DNA from: Neorhodopirellula lusitana
GTDB lineage: Bacteria > Planctomycetota > Planctomycetia > Pirellulales > Pirellulaceae
Direction of reading: 5' to 3'
DNA: 64,000 nucleotides
NCBI RefSeq assembly: GCF_900182915.1
Contig: NZ_FXUG01000008.1
Coordinates: 62,001 to 126,000, forward strand
Part shown: positions 17,469 through 32,400 of the stretch, in pieces
Layout: every line of letters begins with the position of its first letter
How positions within the stretch are numbered: the first letter of the stretch is position 1
Translations under genes and position numbers: made by a program
Notes under the pieces: generated by a model
Seen by the model: only the letters and a program-made list of their open reading frames with translations
Told to the model about the DNA's origin: nothing
The model's database searches: none

Positions 17469-20400
17469 ATGTCCCGTCGTCCCTCCTCTGCTCATTCCCG
17501 TTTTCGCAGTTCAGCCGCCCGATTCCGCAGTGCAGCCCAAGAACGCCGACGCAAGGTGCAGAACCCGTTGCGGTCGGAGCGTCGTCTGAACCACGAGACA
17601 CTGGAGAAGCGAGAGCTATTGGCGGCTGACTTGCTTGCCGTCCGTCCGGATGCAGGAGCGTTGATTGGCGAAGACACGGTCTTGCAGACGCCGCCAAGAG
17701 AAATCAGCTTGCTGTTTAACGGCACCGCGGACCTGAATGAAGCGACCATTGATGGCAATGTTCGTCTGGTGCGAGCCGGTGGTGACGGCACCTTTGGCGA
17801 CGGCAATGAAGTCGCCGTGTCATTGGGCTACGTCGGCTTGGTTGATCCCGGCGACGTGTCCGAAGGGAACCTGCACAAGATCGTGCTGCGTCCATCCAGC
17901 ATCGCTTCGCACAACGCCACCGATCCCTCGATCGCCTTCCCTGACGACCTGTACCGAGTTGAGATCATTGGCAGCGGCGCGAACCCGCTGGAAGACAACT
18001 CCGGCGACGCATTCAACGACGGCGAAGACTCGATCACCGAATTCCGCTTGGACCGCGGGGCGCAGGTCATCGCCGTGATTCCACAACCGGTCACGCGAGA
18101 TGGTGCAGGTAACCTGGAAGCGAATTTGAACCGAGTGGACGTGTACTTCGATCAAGAGATGGACGCGACTGAAGTCGTTAACACTAGCTTCTATCGCTTT
18201 GTGGACAGCAACAACTCCGCTGCGCCCGTTTTGAATCCGAACTCGGTCGATTACTTCCCCGAAGAGAACCGGGCACAGCTGAATTTCCTAAACGACACCG
18301 ATCTACAGGCGACGATTTATCGACTGGATATTGGATCCGATGCAACGCTTCCAGGATCGGGGACGTTGCTTCCGGCCAGCCCGTTTTCCGGTGAAATCGG
18401 CACTGCGTTCGGGGATTATATCAATGGCGCCACGGACGGTGATTTTGGCCTGATTGGCTCCGGCACCATCTCTCAGTTCGCGTCGCAGATTTCAGCAGCG
18501 GGTTCCGTTTCCTTGCCCGCGCGACCCGGGGGAATTGATGAACCAGGTCACCGTGAAATTCAACTTGAAAATCATTATCTAAATGCTTCCTTTGAGGAAA
18601 TGTACGGCGTTGATCAGGTCGCCCCGCTGGAGATCGAAAAACGCTACTACGCATTCCCTGCGAATTTCCAAAGCAACGGTGTTACGGAGTATGAAAACTT
18701 CATCACACCATCGGAGAAGGAGATCGCTCGCGGGATTCTAGAAATCTACGCTCAGCAGATTGGTGTTGAATTCATCGAGACCGATGATCGGGATGACCCA
18801 CGAGCGCCAACTGGCGTGCTGGTTATCGGCAAGGGGGACTTGCAGGCGGCTGATCCAGAGGCGACCTCAGGCCCTGGCGGGACGGCAGGCTTGGGTGGCG
18901 GAAATATTGTTGTTCTCGACAAGGACGACTTTACGGAAAGTGAGCGCTCGTTCGGCGATAGCTTCACCAGCGTCTTGTTCCATGAAATTGCGCACGCTCT
19001 AGATGCAGGTCATGCCTACGAACTTGCGGCGCTTCAGGGGCAAGGGGTTCCGGGCGACGTGGAACCGGGGGACGACGACATCGTTCACCTGCAACGCGTA
19101 TCACCTCCCAACGCGAACGACATCGACCTTTATAAGTTCAGTTTGGATAGTCCAGGGACCGTCCAGATTGAAACGATTGCGGAACGATTGACTCTCGCCG
19201 AGCACGGCAAAGAGACCAGCACGTTGGATACGGTGTTGCGTTTGTTCCGTCGCAACGATGATGGAACTTCGGAGCTGATTGCGCAGAACGACCGTTACTT
19301 TGGTAGCGATTCCTACTTGGATGTCGAACTGGAAGCTGGAGACTATTACTTCGGGGTTAGCAGTGCTGGAAATGATCAATACGATCCAGCGATCGCCGAT
19401 TCGGGCTTCGGTGGGGTTACCGATGGTGAGTACGAGTTGCGACTCTCGTTTTCGGCCACGCCCAATTCGCCGGCCACGTCAACGAATCATTTGGTCGACA
19501 CCGACGGAACGTTGCTTGATGGCGATGGTGACGGCACTGCGGGTGGCGTTCATTCGTTTTGGTTTGAAGTCGCCGCGGACACGATCTATGTCGACAAGCT
19601 GTCGACCGCAGCGGCACCTGATGGTTCGCTTGCGAGTCCCTACTCAACGATTGCGCCCGCATTGCTTGCCGCGCAAGGTGGCAGCCGGACACTGGTGCGG
19701 ATTGTGGGCAACATCGAAGCGGGCGATTCAGACGGATTGCTAACCGCAACGCCTTACTTGCTTGGTTTGGACACCGCCGGCAACTCGCTGGCCGACGGAA
19801 GTCGTTTGGACGTGCCAGCGAACACGACGGTGCGGATCGAAGCGGGGGCATTGTTGAAGTTGCGTGCCACCAACATTGATGTCGGAACCTCATCGATTGG
19901 TGCGGTGCGTGCCGAGGGTGCGATTCAGGTCTTGGGAACTCCCGATTTACCCGTCTATTTGCGTTCGTTCCGTGACGATGCAGCGGGCGGTAATACGGAT
20001 GGGACCCCAACCAACCAAGCGACCGCTGGAGACTACGGCGGGATTGTCATTCGAAGCGACTCGGATCTTGAGGACGATGGTGTTTACCTAAACACAATTA
20101 ACCACGCCGACATTCAAAACGGTGGTGGTAAGAGTTTCCAAAACAGCACGCGAGTATTCTCGCCAATCGATATCGACCAAGCTCGCCCAACGATCAGCTT
20201 CAATACGATTACGAATGCGGGCAAGGCAGCGATCTCGGCAAGCCCCGATAGTTTCGATGATTCCAACGGGCGGATCGGGCCAGACATTGAGGGCAACTAC
20301 CTCAGTGGCAACACCGACAATGGGTTGTTCATCGGGATCCCCACGAACCTGGGTAGTGCGGTTCAGCAGATGACCGTGTCGGGCCGTTTCGACGACACCG

Positions 20401-23400
20401 ATATCACGCACATTCTAACTGAATCGCTGATCATCACGGGAAATCCTGGTGGTCCGGAAGTGGTGGGTGGTGTGTTGTCTGCTCGCGCTTCGGGGCGATT
20501 GATGATTGATCCAGGCACGGTCATCAAGTTGCAAGAGGCTCGCATCGAAGCCGAACGTGGTGCAGCGACCTTGATTGCCGAAGGAACACCTGACAAGCCG
20601 ATCATTTTCACCTCGTTAGACGACAATCGCTACGGCGGTAGTGGTGTCTTCGATACTAACTCAGGCATCGGTGCGGCGGCGGCCGGCGATTGGGGGGGGA
20701 TCTTCTTCAGTCAAGGCACGCAAGGCAGTATCGATCATGCCGTGATCACGTACGGCGGTGGCGTGGTGCCTACGGGTTCAACGGGTGGCGGGGCAGCGGA
20801 TCGCTTCAATGCCGTTGAGATTCACCAAGCGGATGTGCGGATTGCGAATACGCTGATCACGCAAAACGCCAGCGGCAATGCGGCTTCGGACCGTTTTGGC
20901 CGAGGGAACAATCAGGCGGCCGCAATTTACGTTCGCGGCTCGCAGCCCATTTTAATTGGCAACCAAATCGTCGATAATGACGGTCCTGCAATCAACATCA
21001 ACGCGGACTCGTTGCAGTTCCAGTCGCTAGTCGACCCAGGCCGCAGCACGGGTGCCGCGGATCGCTATTCCGAGTTCGACGACAATCGCGGGCCGCTGAT
21101 CCGGCTCAACGAATTGGATCAAAACGAGACCAACGGTCTTTATATTCGCGGAGAAGAATTGACCACCGAGAGCATCTGGGATGACTCGGATATTGTGCAT
21201 GTTTTGGCTGGCGAAATTCTGATTGGCAACCATCACACGTACAGCGGCTTGCGTTTGCAAAGCAATGTGTCCGAGAGCCTGGTCGTCAAGGTGATCGGAA
21301 ACGACTCCGGGTTCACGGCAACGGGGACACCGCTGGACATCGACGATCGAATCGGTGGGACCATTCAGGTCATCGGCTTGCCTGGTTACCCAGTGGTCAT
21401 CACTCACATCAAAGATGATACCGTCGGTGCAGGATTTACCCCCGATGGTCGCGTGATGTTTGACACTGACAATGCCGACACAACCGTTACCGTGCTAGAT
21501 GAGTGGCGTGGTTTCTTGTTTGACGAATGGAGCAACGATTCCAACGTTGCAATCATTCGCGAGGCAGAATCACCGCTGACCGGCGGAAACGATATCAACT
21601 CCAACCCGGTCACCAAGGCGCAGCCACTTGGTGCGTTGGCCCCGGATCAAAAGAGTGGCGACGAGAACCGCCGTCTCGGATTTGAAGTTCAAGGTTACAT
21701 CAGTCCAGATGATGCCACCGACGTCGATGTTTATAGCTTCAGTGGCGAAGCCGGGACCAAGGTATGGTTTGACATTGATCGCACCTACACCAGCTTGGAC
21801 TTGGTGCTGGAAGTCGTACTTGATGATGGGACCGATTCCGGATCTGTACTTGCTGCCATCGATCAGCCTGCGGATGCGTCTCTGATTGAGGAGCCTTTGT
21901 TGGGCGGCGACTTCTATTCGCTATCGAATAACGACCCCGGCGGCTTCATGGTATTGCCAGCGACTGGCACTTACTATGTTCGCGTGAAGGCCGCCGCCGT
22001 TGACCATGACAACAATCCCGCTACTGACGATATCCCGGTTACCAAAGGCGAATACCAGTTACAGATTCGTTTGCAACAGGTAGATGAGTTCCCCGGTTCA
22101 ACTGTGCGTTACGCCGATGTGCGTTACGCGAACTTCGCATTCGATATCGATGGTTTGCCGCGGCACAGCCCTTTGGTGGGCGATGCGGTTGAAGTTAACG
22201 ATGCCCCGGACTCAATTACCGGGCAGGATTTAGGCAACTTGCTGGAAACCGATATCGCGGCATTGTCGATTGCCGGTTCGTTGGCCAGTGCGACCGACGT
22301 CGATGTGTTTGCGTTCGACGTCAGCCACGAAGGAACCCAGGTCATTCCTGGAGTGACGGAAGATACGGGTACGGTCGCTGTCGTCTTTGACCTGGACTAT
22401 GCCGCCGAGAAACGGGGTGATACGAGCATCGCGGTGTTCAACGCGAACCAAGAGTTGATTTTCATCGGCCGCGATTCCAACGTTGAAGACGACCAGCCCG
22501 AAGTGGGTGGTGACGGCAAGAGTCTGGACGACTTATCGCGTGGTTCATTGGGTACCGACGACCCGTACATTGGCCCGGTCCACCTGAACGCTGGTGAGAA
22601 GTATTACGTTGCCGTGATGAGTAACCAGTCGATGCCTTCGGTATTGGCTTCGCAGTTCTCGCTGACTGGCCCCAATGGCACCGGCGATGCGGGGATTTTG
22701 ACGCGGCTTGAACCGGCCAATTCGGTGGATCGAGTGGTCGAGGACCATATTGGCTTCACTGGCTACACGTCGTACTTGCTTCCGGTCGAACCAACAACGG
22801 CTGGACCGCTGTTAGATATTTCAACCAAGGCGAGCCTGGACGACAACATCACGGCATTCCGTTTTGCGGATGTGCCGCTATTCATTGCTACCGATAGTGC
22901 TGGTAACAACGGGGACAACTTCTACACCTACAATCCGTTTACCGGCGAGGAAGACACGGACCTTACACCGGATGACGATAATTTGGTGGCAGGGGAAGAT
23001 GATATCCAAGATATCGTCATTCGAGGTGATGGTCGTATGTTTGGCTATCAGATGATGTTGCCTGCTAATAACAACGCGACAGACGATCACGACTTGGTGG
23101 GGCGACTATCCCAGCTAGATCCGGCGACTGGTGAGTTCATCGCGGGAACCACCCAGGACGACAATATTCCGGGAACGGAAGGCTTCAGTAACGTTGCTAC
23201 AATTCCAGATCCGATTGACAACAATAACAGTACCGACAATCGACTCGAACGGGCGCGGCAGGTTACTAATTCTAACGGCGCCGATGCCGTTACATTCCGT
23301 CGGAGGGACTCCTTCGGGCCGGCTGCTAACCCAGTGCCTGTGTACGAATCCTACTACGCTGTTAGCGAAGGGGGCAACGAGGGCGGTTCGCGACTTTACC

Positions 23401-26400
23401 GTGCCGACGAAAATGGTGATGCAACACCAGCCCCCGAGACATCAATAGGCGGCGAACCTGACACGCCTCGGTATGGTCTGGTCGGTAACATCCAGCCAGC
23501 TGGCGTGGAGTATGCCGATGGATTCTTTACCGTTTCCAACGGAGCGGCCGATCCAGCAAGGACGCGAGTTTACGTGCGGTCGACTGTTCCAGGCGAAGCT
23601 GGCAATGTCACCATTGAGTTTGATACTCGTAATGATGCAAACACGACTGCAAGCTACAACCCCAATACAAATACGATTACAGTCAGTCGGTCGACTGGAG
23701 GAAATCCGCGTGTCGTGACCGCTACTGCACAGGATATCGTGGATGCGATCAATGAAAACTTCTTCGTAAGCCAGCGAATCGTCGCGGTGATTTACGATGA
23801 CCTCGAAGGTGGTAACGGTGCCGGTGGCACAGTGGCGATCAATGCTCCGGACACCGTCTTGACTGGTGGCGTCGGAACCGCCGATGAGGTCTTGCAGGGC
23901 AAGGTGACTGGCCTGTCGATGGGAACCTTCGATGGCTCTGGGGAATTGTTTGGGGTCACCGACGCGGGTGAGTTCATCTCAATCAGTCACAACGATCAAG
24001 TTCTTGATGCGGCAGATGTTCCATTGGCGACTGCGGTCGTCCTTTCGGTAACCGACGGTGTGCAGTTCTCGGGTTTGACGCTGGGGCCGCAAAACGTCGA
24101 AGGTGGCATTTACCAGAACATGCTTTTCGCCACGACTTCGGCCGGGGAGTTGTACGCATTTAACAATGCTGGCGAATTTGTGCAGGTCTTCGATTCCGGG
24201 GTTGCATCCCAACTGATCACTGTCGGCGGCACTGCGCCAGGCGGCACGTTCACGTTGACTTACGACAGCGGTTTTGGACCCACGCAAACCACGGTTCCGA
24301 TTGCTGTGGACGCCCCCGCCGTGGAAAGTGTCAACGAAGTTCAACAGGTTACCATTTCAGCTACCGCCGGGACGTTCAGTCTTGCTTACAACGGAACTGA
24401 CACGGGCCCAATTAATTTTGATGCGAGTTTGTTCGATTTTGAAACCGCCCTGTTCAATATTTTGGCACCAGCCGATTTCTCGGTTAGCGCGGTCGACCCA
24501 ACGGACGCAACATTGGTCGGTGGTTACTCCATTGAATTCACCGGTTCACTGGCATCTACCGATCTTGCTGAATTGGTTCTGGATCCTACGGGACTAGCGC
24601 CAGGAGCAACCAGTAGCGTCACGACGGAAGTTGATGGAGCTTTAAGTGTTCAAGACACATTGCTTGGACTGCCTGCGTTCAATGCAGGCGACATTCGAGT
24701 TGTTGGTAGTTTCGATAACGACGGAGTTTCCGTCCACTTCACCGGTGCCTTCGACGGGATCGATGTCAAACTGCTTACCGTCGATGCAGCTGGTTTAGAT
24801 GTGGGGACCACCGCAACGGCAACGATCGTCGGAGCGGTTGGCGATGGGCTGGCGGATGATCACGTTATCCAACTAGCTGATCCAGCTGATGTAGATGATC
24901 CAGTTGGTGCCCCGGTCGGACTGGCGTTTTCGCCATTGGACTTCAACCTGTGGCACCCCACGACGCTGCGTGCCAATGACGCCGGTCACGGTATCAATGA
25001 TGCTCCCGATAGCAGTCGCGATCCTGGAGATGTGGATGTTCAAATTGTCGATGGAATCCGCAACACCATCGATAACGACGGCAATGTTGTCATCGGGATG
25101 CGGGATTCCAATCAAGCATCAGGTGGAGCCAGTTTCTACTTCGGTTTCGAACAGTGGATCAATAATCCTACCGCCTCGACACAGAGTTACATTACGCCCG
25201 GTGATGTCACGACCAATGCTCAGTACGGGGTGAACACTCTGCAGCACCAGGATCTCAGCAGCAACACTGCACTGCGAAATACCTATGACTTCGCCGGTGG
25301 TGCAAAGGGATCGTTGGTCACCAACGAGTTCTCGCTCGCCGGGTCCGTTTACGATGACCGACCAACGTTCTACTTCAATTACCTGTTGGAAACTGAAGCC
25401 GCGACGGGACGCAATGTCGATGACGTGACCGCAGAGCGATACTTCAGTGATAGTGCTCGGGTGTATGCCTGGAATGAAGTCACTTTGGAATGGGAGTTGT
25501 TGGCCACCAATAGCTCGCTTTTAAGCGGAGCGGATGCATCCGAAGCAGGCGACCAAGCGGAGTTGCCAACGTTCTTGTCGCACGTCGCCGATGCGGGAGT
25601 GAACAGCTCGGATCCTCAGCCGGAAACGAAGCAGATTGTTCAAGAGTTGTTTGACGAAGATCCGACGGATCCACTCTGGCATCAAGCTCGCGTGGATCTT
25701 TCACGGTATGCCGGCAACACGAATATTCGTTTGCGATTTGAATTCAGCACCTCGGGTTCGTCGATTCAGGCAGACCTTCCGGGCGATTCATTTGGCGATG
25801 CAAGCGACGCCGATGGCGAGGATTCCGTCGGTGGCTTGGACAACAATCACATTGGCTTCTTTATCGACGATTTTATTGTCGGTTACGCCGAGCGTGGGGA
25901 AATGGTTACGAACGCACCTTCCACCGTCGGAAACGCATTTGTCGACCTGGGGGACAGTACCCGAACCGACGTGCGGCGTGATGATGATGCTTTGACCAAT
26001 GCACTTTCAGGCGACTATCAACTGGAAGTTCGTCGGACTGGCGAGTACGGCATCATTGACGGCGACGAGCTATACGTCTTTACAACGTACGATACCAACG
26101 AACGGCACATTCTAGATCTAATAGAAGGAAGTTGGCTGGACGCGGACGTCAATCGAGAACGCGTTCAGGGGATGCTGATCCTTGAAAACAATGTGATTTC
26201 GAGCTCGCGATTTAGTGGCATTCGTCTCGATCAGACAAGCGATGCCGACACCCTTTCGGGAATTCCGACGCCCGGCCCCACGATTAACTTCTCCGACAAG
26301 GACGATGATCGATTTGTGCCAGGCGTTGTGATTCAAAACAACATCATCGCCGAAAGCCAGCACTCGGGGATTTTGTATACGGGTTTGAATCTAGATGGCA

Positions 26401-29400
26401 TCAATTCTCGTCCGATCGATCGAATCATCAATAACACGATTATTGGTACGGATGGTGGATTCGGTGTCGTTCTATCGGATGCGGCTAGCCCGACGCTACT
26501 AAACAATGTGTTCGTTGACCTTGGGTTCGCGATCACGTTCGACGAGCTAACCGATGCCGTGATCGACAATAACTTCTTCCAGAATGCAGGTGGGACCTGG
26601 GGGACGGACGCTCGCACCGACAACAGCCCGTTGTTCCGTGATCCAGAAGACGGCAACTACTATCCCGCCGATGGTGCGGGGACGATCAACAACTCGCAGA
26701 ACGTGCTACAAGACCGTGGTGCCTACGCCAACTTCAAGGAAATCCTTGGCATCCCGAATTCACCGTTCTTCGCACCCACGCTTGATGTGCTTGGGCAATT
26801 GCGAGTCAGTGGTGGCGTCGGTGGGGGCGGTGGTGGCCAAAACAGCGACATTGACATCGGGGCAATCGATTTCTCCGACCAAACTGCGCCGCACGCTTCG
26901 CTGCTGAATCCGTTCGACGTGTTTGAAAACCGGGTGGGCGACGACACCAATCTGAATGAGACCGTCTTGCGGCTCGACGGAGTGGAGCTGGAGGTATTCT
27001 CGCTGCTGTTGTCGGATGGTGAAAATCCGGAATCGCCTTTCGAGGGTACTGGGATCGATCCAGAAACCGTGAACGAGAACACGGTGATCGTGCGTCAGAA
27101 CAATCGCATTTTGACGCCGGATGAAGATTTCCGTTTGGCGTTCAATCCATCGACCGGCGAGTTGCGTTTGACGCCGTTGTCGGATCTTTGGGAACCGAAT
27201 GCGGTTTACGAAATCATCTTGATGAACAACGACCAAGCGGTTGTGTCGTTAACGACCGGTGCCGGTGAGTTGCAAAGCGGGGCGTCGATCGCCGATGAAG
27301 ATACGGTCACGGTCAGTGATGGTGTGAACACGTCGACTTACGAGTTTGATGCGGGCTATGTGTTGCAGTTGAACGCTGTCGACACGATCGAAGACGGTCA
27401 AACGTTCTCGTACAGCACGGCCACCGGTACGGACGGTTACACGGCTCGATTCCAGTTTGAACGCATCGATGATGCTGGCGTTGCCGTGGGCAGCCTGGCC
27501 GCGGATGTGGCTTTGGATAACTTGCCTGTTGGGAGCGAACTGGCGTTGTCGGTTGGTGACTCAATGAACTTTGCGGCTGGCGATTTTATCCGCATTGGCA
27601 GCGAAATCATGGCTGTCGTGGCAATCGCCGATGGCACCACCCTCACCGTGCAACGTGCTGTTTTGGGAAGCCAAAAGGCGGCTCATCAGAGTACGGGCGG
27701 TACGGATATCTTTAAGATCAACCAGGGCGAACGAGCGATCGTTCAAGCCGGTCTATCAGCGATGCCGGGTTCACCGATGGCTGACGTGATCAGCGTGATG
27801 CAAGCTGACTCGCTTGGTTTGGATTTGTCTTCGCCGGTCGCGCAATTGGTTCGCATCGGTGACGAGATCATGCGAGTGACCGCGTTCGACGCCACCACTG
27901 TGACGGTTCAGCGGGGCTACCTGGGCACTGCGATCCAGGCTCATGACGCCAATAGCTTGATCGAAGTCGTTTCGACTTCCCGCTCGGCGAGCATGACTGC
28001 GACGCAAACGGCTTACTTGGCCGGTCCGGCCGCGTCACCGCAAAGTGTGACCGGTGCATCGCTACTGGCTTCGGATCACAAAATCGAAGTCACTCCATCG
28101 GCTGACTTCCAGCCGGTGGTTGGCGACTTGTTGCAAATCGGCAACGAGTTCGCTCGCATCTTGGCGATCGACCCGGCTGGCAGCGATCTATCGTTGACCC
28201 TGGAACGTGGGTTGTTTGGCACGATGATTACCGAAGTCTTGCAAACGACGGAATACACGGTCCCCGGTGATACCGATCCGACTTCCTTCGCGACACCGAT
28301 TCAGTTGGTTGATTCCAGCTTGGAATCGATCCTGATTCTGGAAAGTGATTCGCTGGATGACAGCACCGTCGCGGATTCCGTGGGTGGTGGAGCCGATTCG
28401 GTTCGTCTGGGCATCGCCAGTAAGGTTGCCCAGGCTCTACGTGAATTCGGTATGACTGAGCCTGGCGTGCGAGGCGACTTGGATCTGCGGATTCCACAAG
28501 CTCAATCGCTCGAAGGCGGTCGGGTTTACATCGGTGGTCATGTCGGCGACACGATTTCCAGCGGTGCCGGTTCGGTCGATAGCATTGATGCCTTCGCCAC
28601 GATCGTTTCGGAACCCGGAACGATTACGGCTGGTGCGGTTGCGATTCCGTTCATCCCAAGCGTGTCCTTCCCGCAGCGTGCGGTGGTGGCGGGCTTGTTG
28701 GAAGCACTTAATAACGACGACTCGATCAGCGTCACCGGGACCAGCGAAGGTGGAAACACGTTCTACCTGGAAGGCGACAACGGGGTTGCGATTGAGGATA
28801 TCTCGTTCACATCCACGTCGGCTGGTTTCCAAGCATCGCTTGCCACATTCGGCGGCATCAAGGACTTGGCCGGTAATGCGTTGCGAGCGAACCGCGGCAC
28901 CGAAACTCGATTCACGATCGGGCTGGGAACTGCGGCCGCTGACTACGGCGACGAGGCGGACACGAGCGGTGACGACAAGGCTCGCCATCAAATTTTGACT
29001 AGCGAAGCGTTGCTGGATGATCCACGCTTCGGATCGCCCACTGATCCTGCTCAACGAGTGGTCGATGCCGAGGCAACTCAGGGAACTGCCGGTTCGGATG
29101 ATGCGAGTGGCCCGGTCACGGCACTGCAAGTTGCCATCAGTGCATCGGAAACGTTGATCAGTGTGACGGCCGGTGACGCGGCAAGCTTCGCACCGTTCGT
29201 CGGTGGCTATCTTGATATTGAAGGTGAAGTCGTTCGGTTGACGGGCGTGGACACCACTGGTGACTTGTTGGAAGTTGTTCGCGGTCAATTTGGAACCGTT
29301 GCAACCGATCATGCGGATGCGGGCGTGTTGCCAATCACACTGATCAGCGACGACGAAAATGGTCTGGATACCTCTTCGGTCTATGCAACATTCAACGTTG

Positions 29401-32400
29401 ATCGCACCACCGCTACCGATGGCGGCCCGGTTTTGATTACCGTGTCTGCTACCGATTATGGCGTTGTCGACGGTTGGTTGGACTTCAGTGGCGATGGCGT
29501 TTTGCAGGCCGGTGAGCGTGTCTTCAACCACGTCGCGGTTTGGCCTGGCGAAAACGTATTGGAAGTCGAATTCCCCGCCAGCTACACCGGCGTAGGCAAT
29601 CACGTTCTACGTTTGCGTATCAGTCAACTTGGTGGACTTTCCGCCGATGGTTTGGCGGTTGGCGGCGAAGTCGAAGACCACGTCGTCGACATTGTTGATG
29701 GACTAGCACCAACGCTCGCGGACCTGCTTTCGTCGATCGATGTGCTCGTTACCGATGAAAGTAGTCCAGTCACAAACGTGGTGGGCGACGTCATTGGTGC
29801 GACGGACCCGGCTTACAACTCCGGCGACACGATTGAGATTCTTGAAATCGTTGATCTGCGAACGGGGCGTGCGTATCCCATCGACGGCACGGGAACGGCA
29901 ACCATTGAAAACCTGACCGACTCGCTGGGACGTATCGCCGGTCAGCTGACCGTCGATCAGGATGGCAATGTCACCTTCGTTCCGCAGTCCAACTACGACA
30001 GCGGCAACGTGGTCGGCCCGGATGAGATTCCTGGCACTGCGGATGATCTGACTCCTGAGTTGACGTTCGGATACCGGTTGGTCAGTAGCACTGGCAACAT
30101 TGCCGGCACCGAGACGATGACAGTGACGTTGACGGTCAACCCTGTTAATCAAAACCCAACGCTGGGCATCATCAATGGTGGCCAACTGGTGACGTTGAAC
30201 GAAGACGAGCCTGACGAGCAGGTCTTTGGCTTGCAAGGCATTTCAGCCGGCGGGAACGATGTAGAACCCGTGCACATTTCAGTCGCAACTCGCAACGTCG
30301 TTTGGGATGCGGTAAGCAGTTCTTATGTGGATGCGGAAGGTGCGGTCGAGCTGATTGCCAGTCCGTCGATCGTTGGACTGGACGACAACGCCTACGATGG
30401 CGGCAGCACTCAGGCTCAGTTGAAGTTCTCGACGACGGCCGACCAATACGGGACCGCCGAGATTGTGGTAACCGTGTCGGACACACCGGGACTCGATGGC
30501 GTTCTGGGAACGGCTGATGATTACTGGGGTGCGGACGGAGTTGCTGGAAACGCCGACGACTTCTGGGGAGCTGACGGCGTATTGGGCGGTGGCGACGACA
30601 GCATGCCGGCCACTCAAACGCTGATCGTTACAGTGAACCCCGTCAACGACCAACCGATTGCCTACGACCGTCAGTGGGAGCTTGACGAGGTGGTTGAGCA
30701 ATCCGATCCCGTCGTCAATACGTTGCAATTCAGCTTCAGTAAAGCAAATCTGTTGGGTTCGGCTACATCAGCTGGCATGCTCCCACCGGTGAATCCAGCC
30801 GATCCCGGCGGTTCCGGTGCGGCACCATTCGACGAAAGCAATCAAGAACTTAAGATTCATCGTCTTGTGTTCGGTAGCGATGCTTTGATTACCTTCACTC
30901 ACAGCATCTTGGGACCCCAAGTTTGGGTGCCTCGTGAGTTGGATTTCCGTCAACTGGTTGAGCCCGGTGCAACGTTCAGTTCGGTGACCGTTCAGTTCAC
31001 CAACACGAATGGTGTGGTGACCGGCCATGCCGAATTGTTCCATGATGGGAACGGTGAGTTCACCAACGGGACTTACACTCCGACGATTGATCTGAATGAT
31101 TCGACCACCGGAATTCCGCAGGAGTTCCAGTACATCGTCACCGACGATGGGAAATCGATTTTGCCCAATCCCGTTGGCTCGACTCCCAATGTTGAAGTGC
31201 TCGATACACAGGGCTTGGTAGATCCGGTCGAAATCAGCGCTGTCGAAGCAGTGCGAAGCTCCGAGCCTCGCAAAATCAGCTTTAGTGTCACGTCGCAAAC
31301 GGACGAACCGTTCTTGGGCGAATTCAAACCGCTTGTGTTTGACGAAGCGGTTGCCGGCGCACCGACGATTGACTTGCTGCTCGCCGATCTGTTTGTTGAT
31401 GCCAACGAATCGTTCATGTTGGGCATCGGAGCAGATGAGCAAATGATTGTGGATCCGGACTGGATCACCATCACGCCGATCGCCAGCAACGTGGTCGACG
31501 GTGCGACCGCACTTGTATTGCCAACACCTGAAAAACTGTTGGACGCTTCCGGTGCGATTGTTGGTCTTCGACTAAGCCCCGTTGTCGATGCTTACGGCGA
31601 AGCTGGCTTCCTGGTCACGATCAACAACCCGGCGGTCAATCCCATCGGTACAACGCCACGCGAACGATGGTCGAAGACACTGTCGGTGACGATCAATCCG
31701 ATCAACGATCAACCGATTGCCTACGATCGAGAATGGGTCGCGGCGGAAGTCATCGAGCGAGCTGATCCGGTTGTCAGCACATTGCAGTTCGCGTTCACCA
31801 AGGACGACTTGTTTGGTGCAGCGGGCTCGCCGAATCCTGCGTTGGATCCAACACCGGTTGATCCAGGCGGATCCGGTCCATCGCCATTCAACGAAGACAA
31901 CCAGTTTGCCACGTTGAAGGTCCATCAGCTGATCTTCGGAACCGATGCGACGATCACTTACACTCGAAGTGACATCACTGATGTCAACGGCGACCCCGTT
32001 GTGCAACCTTGGGCGGACCCAATACTGGACTTCCGTGATCCGGTCTTTGCTGTTCCGGGTATCAGTTCGGTGAAGGTTGAGTTCACCAACGCGGCCGGTG
32101 TGGTGACTGGCCAGGCGGAGCTGTTCCATAGCAATGGTGAATTCACCAGCGGAACTTACACGCCGACGATCGATGTCAATGATTCGACCGCGGGCGTTCC
32201 GCAAGAGTTTGAGTACGTTGTCACCGACGATGGTACTTCGGTGCTGCCTAATCCTCCTGGTGCGGTTACCGAGTCCGTCGATACCGATGGCGTGACTGAT
32301 CCCGCTGAAATTGCTGCCTTGGTGGCGGTTCGAGACGCGGATCCAAAGAGGATCAGCTTCAGTGTCACGGCACAAACCGACGAGCCGTTCTTGGGCGAGT

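Noticed and set aside
28437-29603. 388-codon minus-strand ORF inside the giant gene
   Set aside because: Antisense shadow of a GC-rich coding frame; no domain, no start signal.
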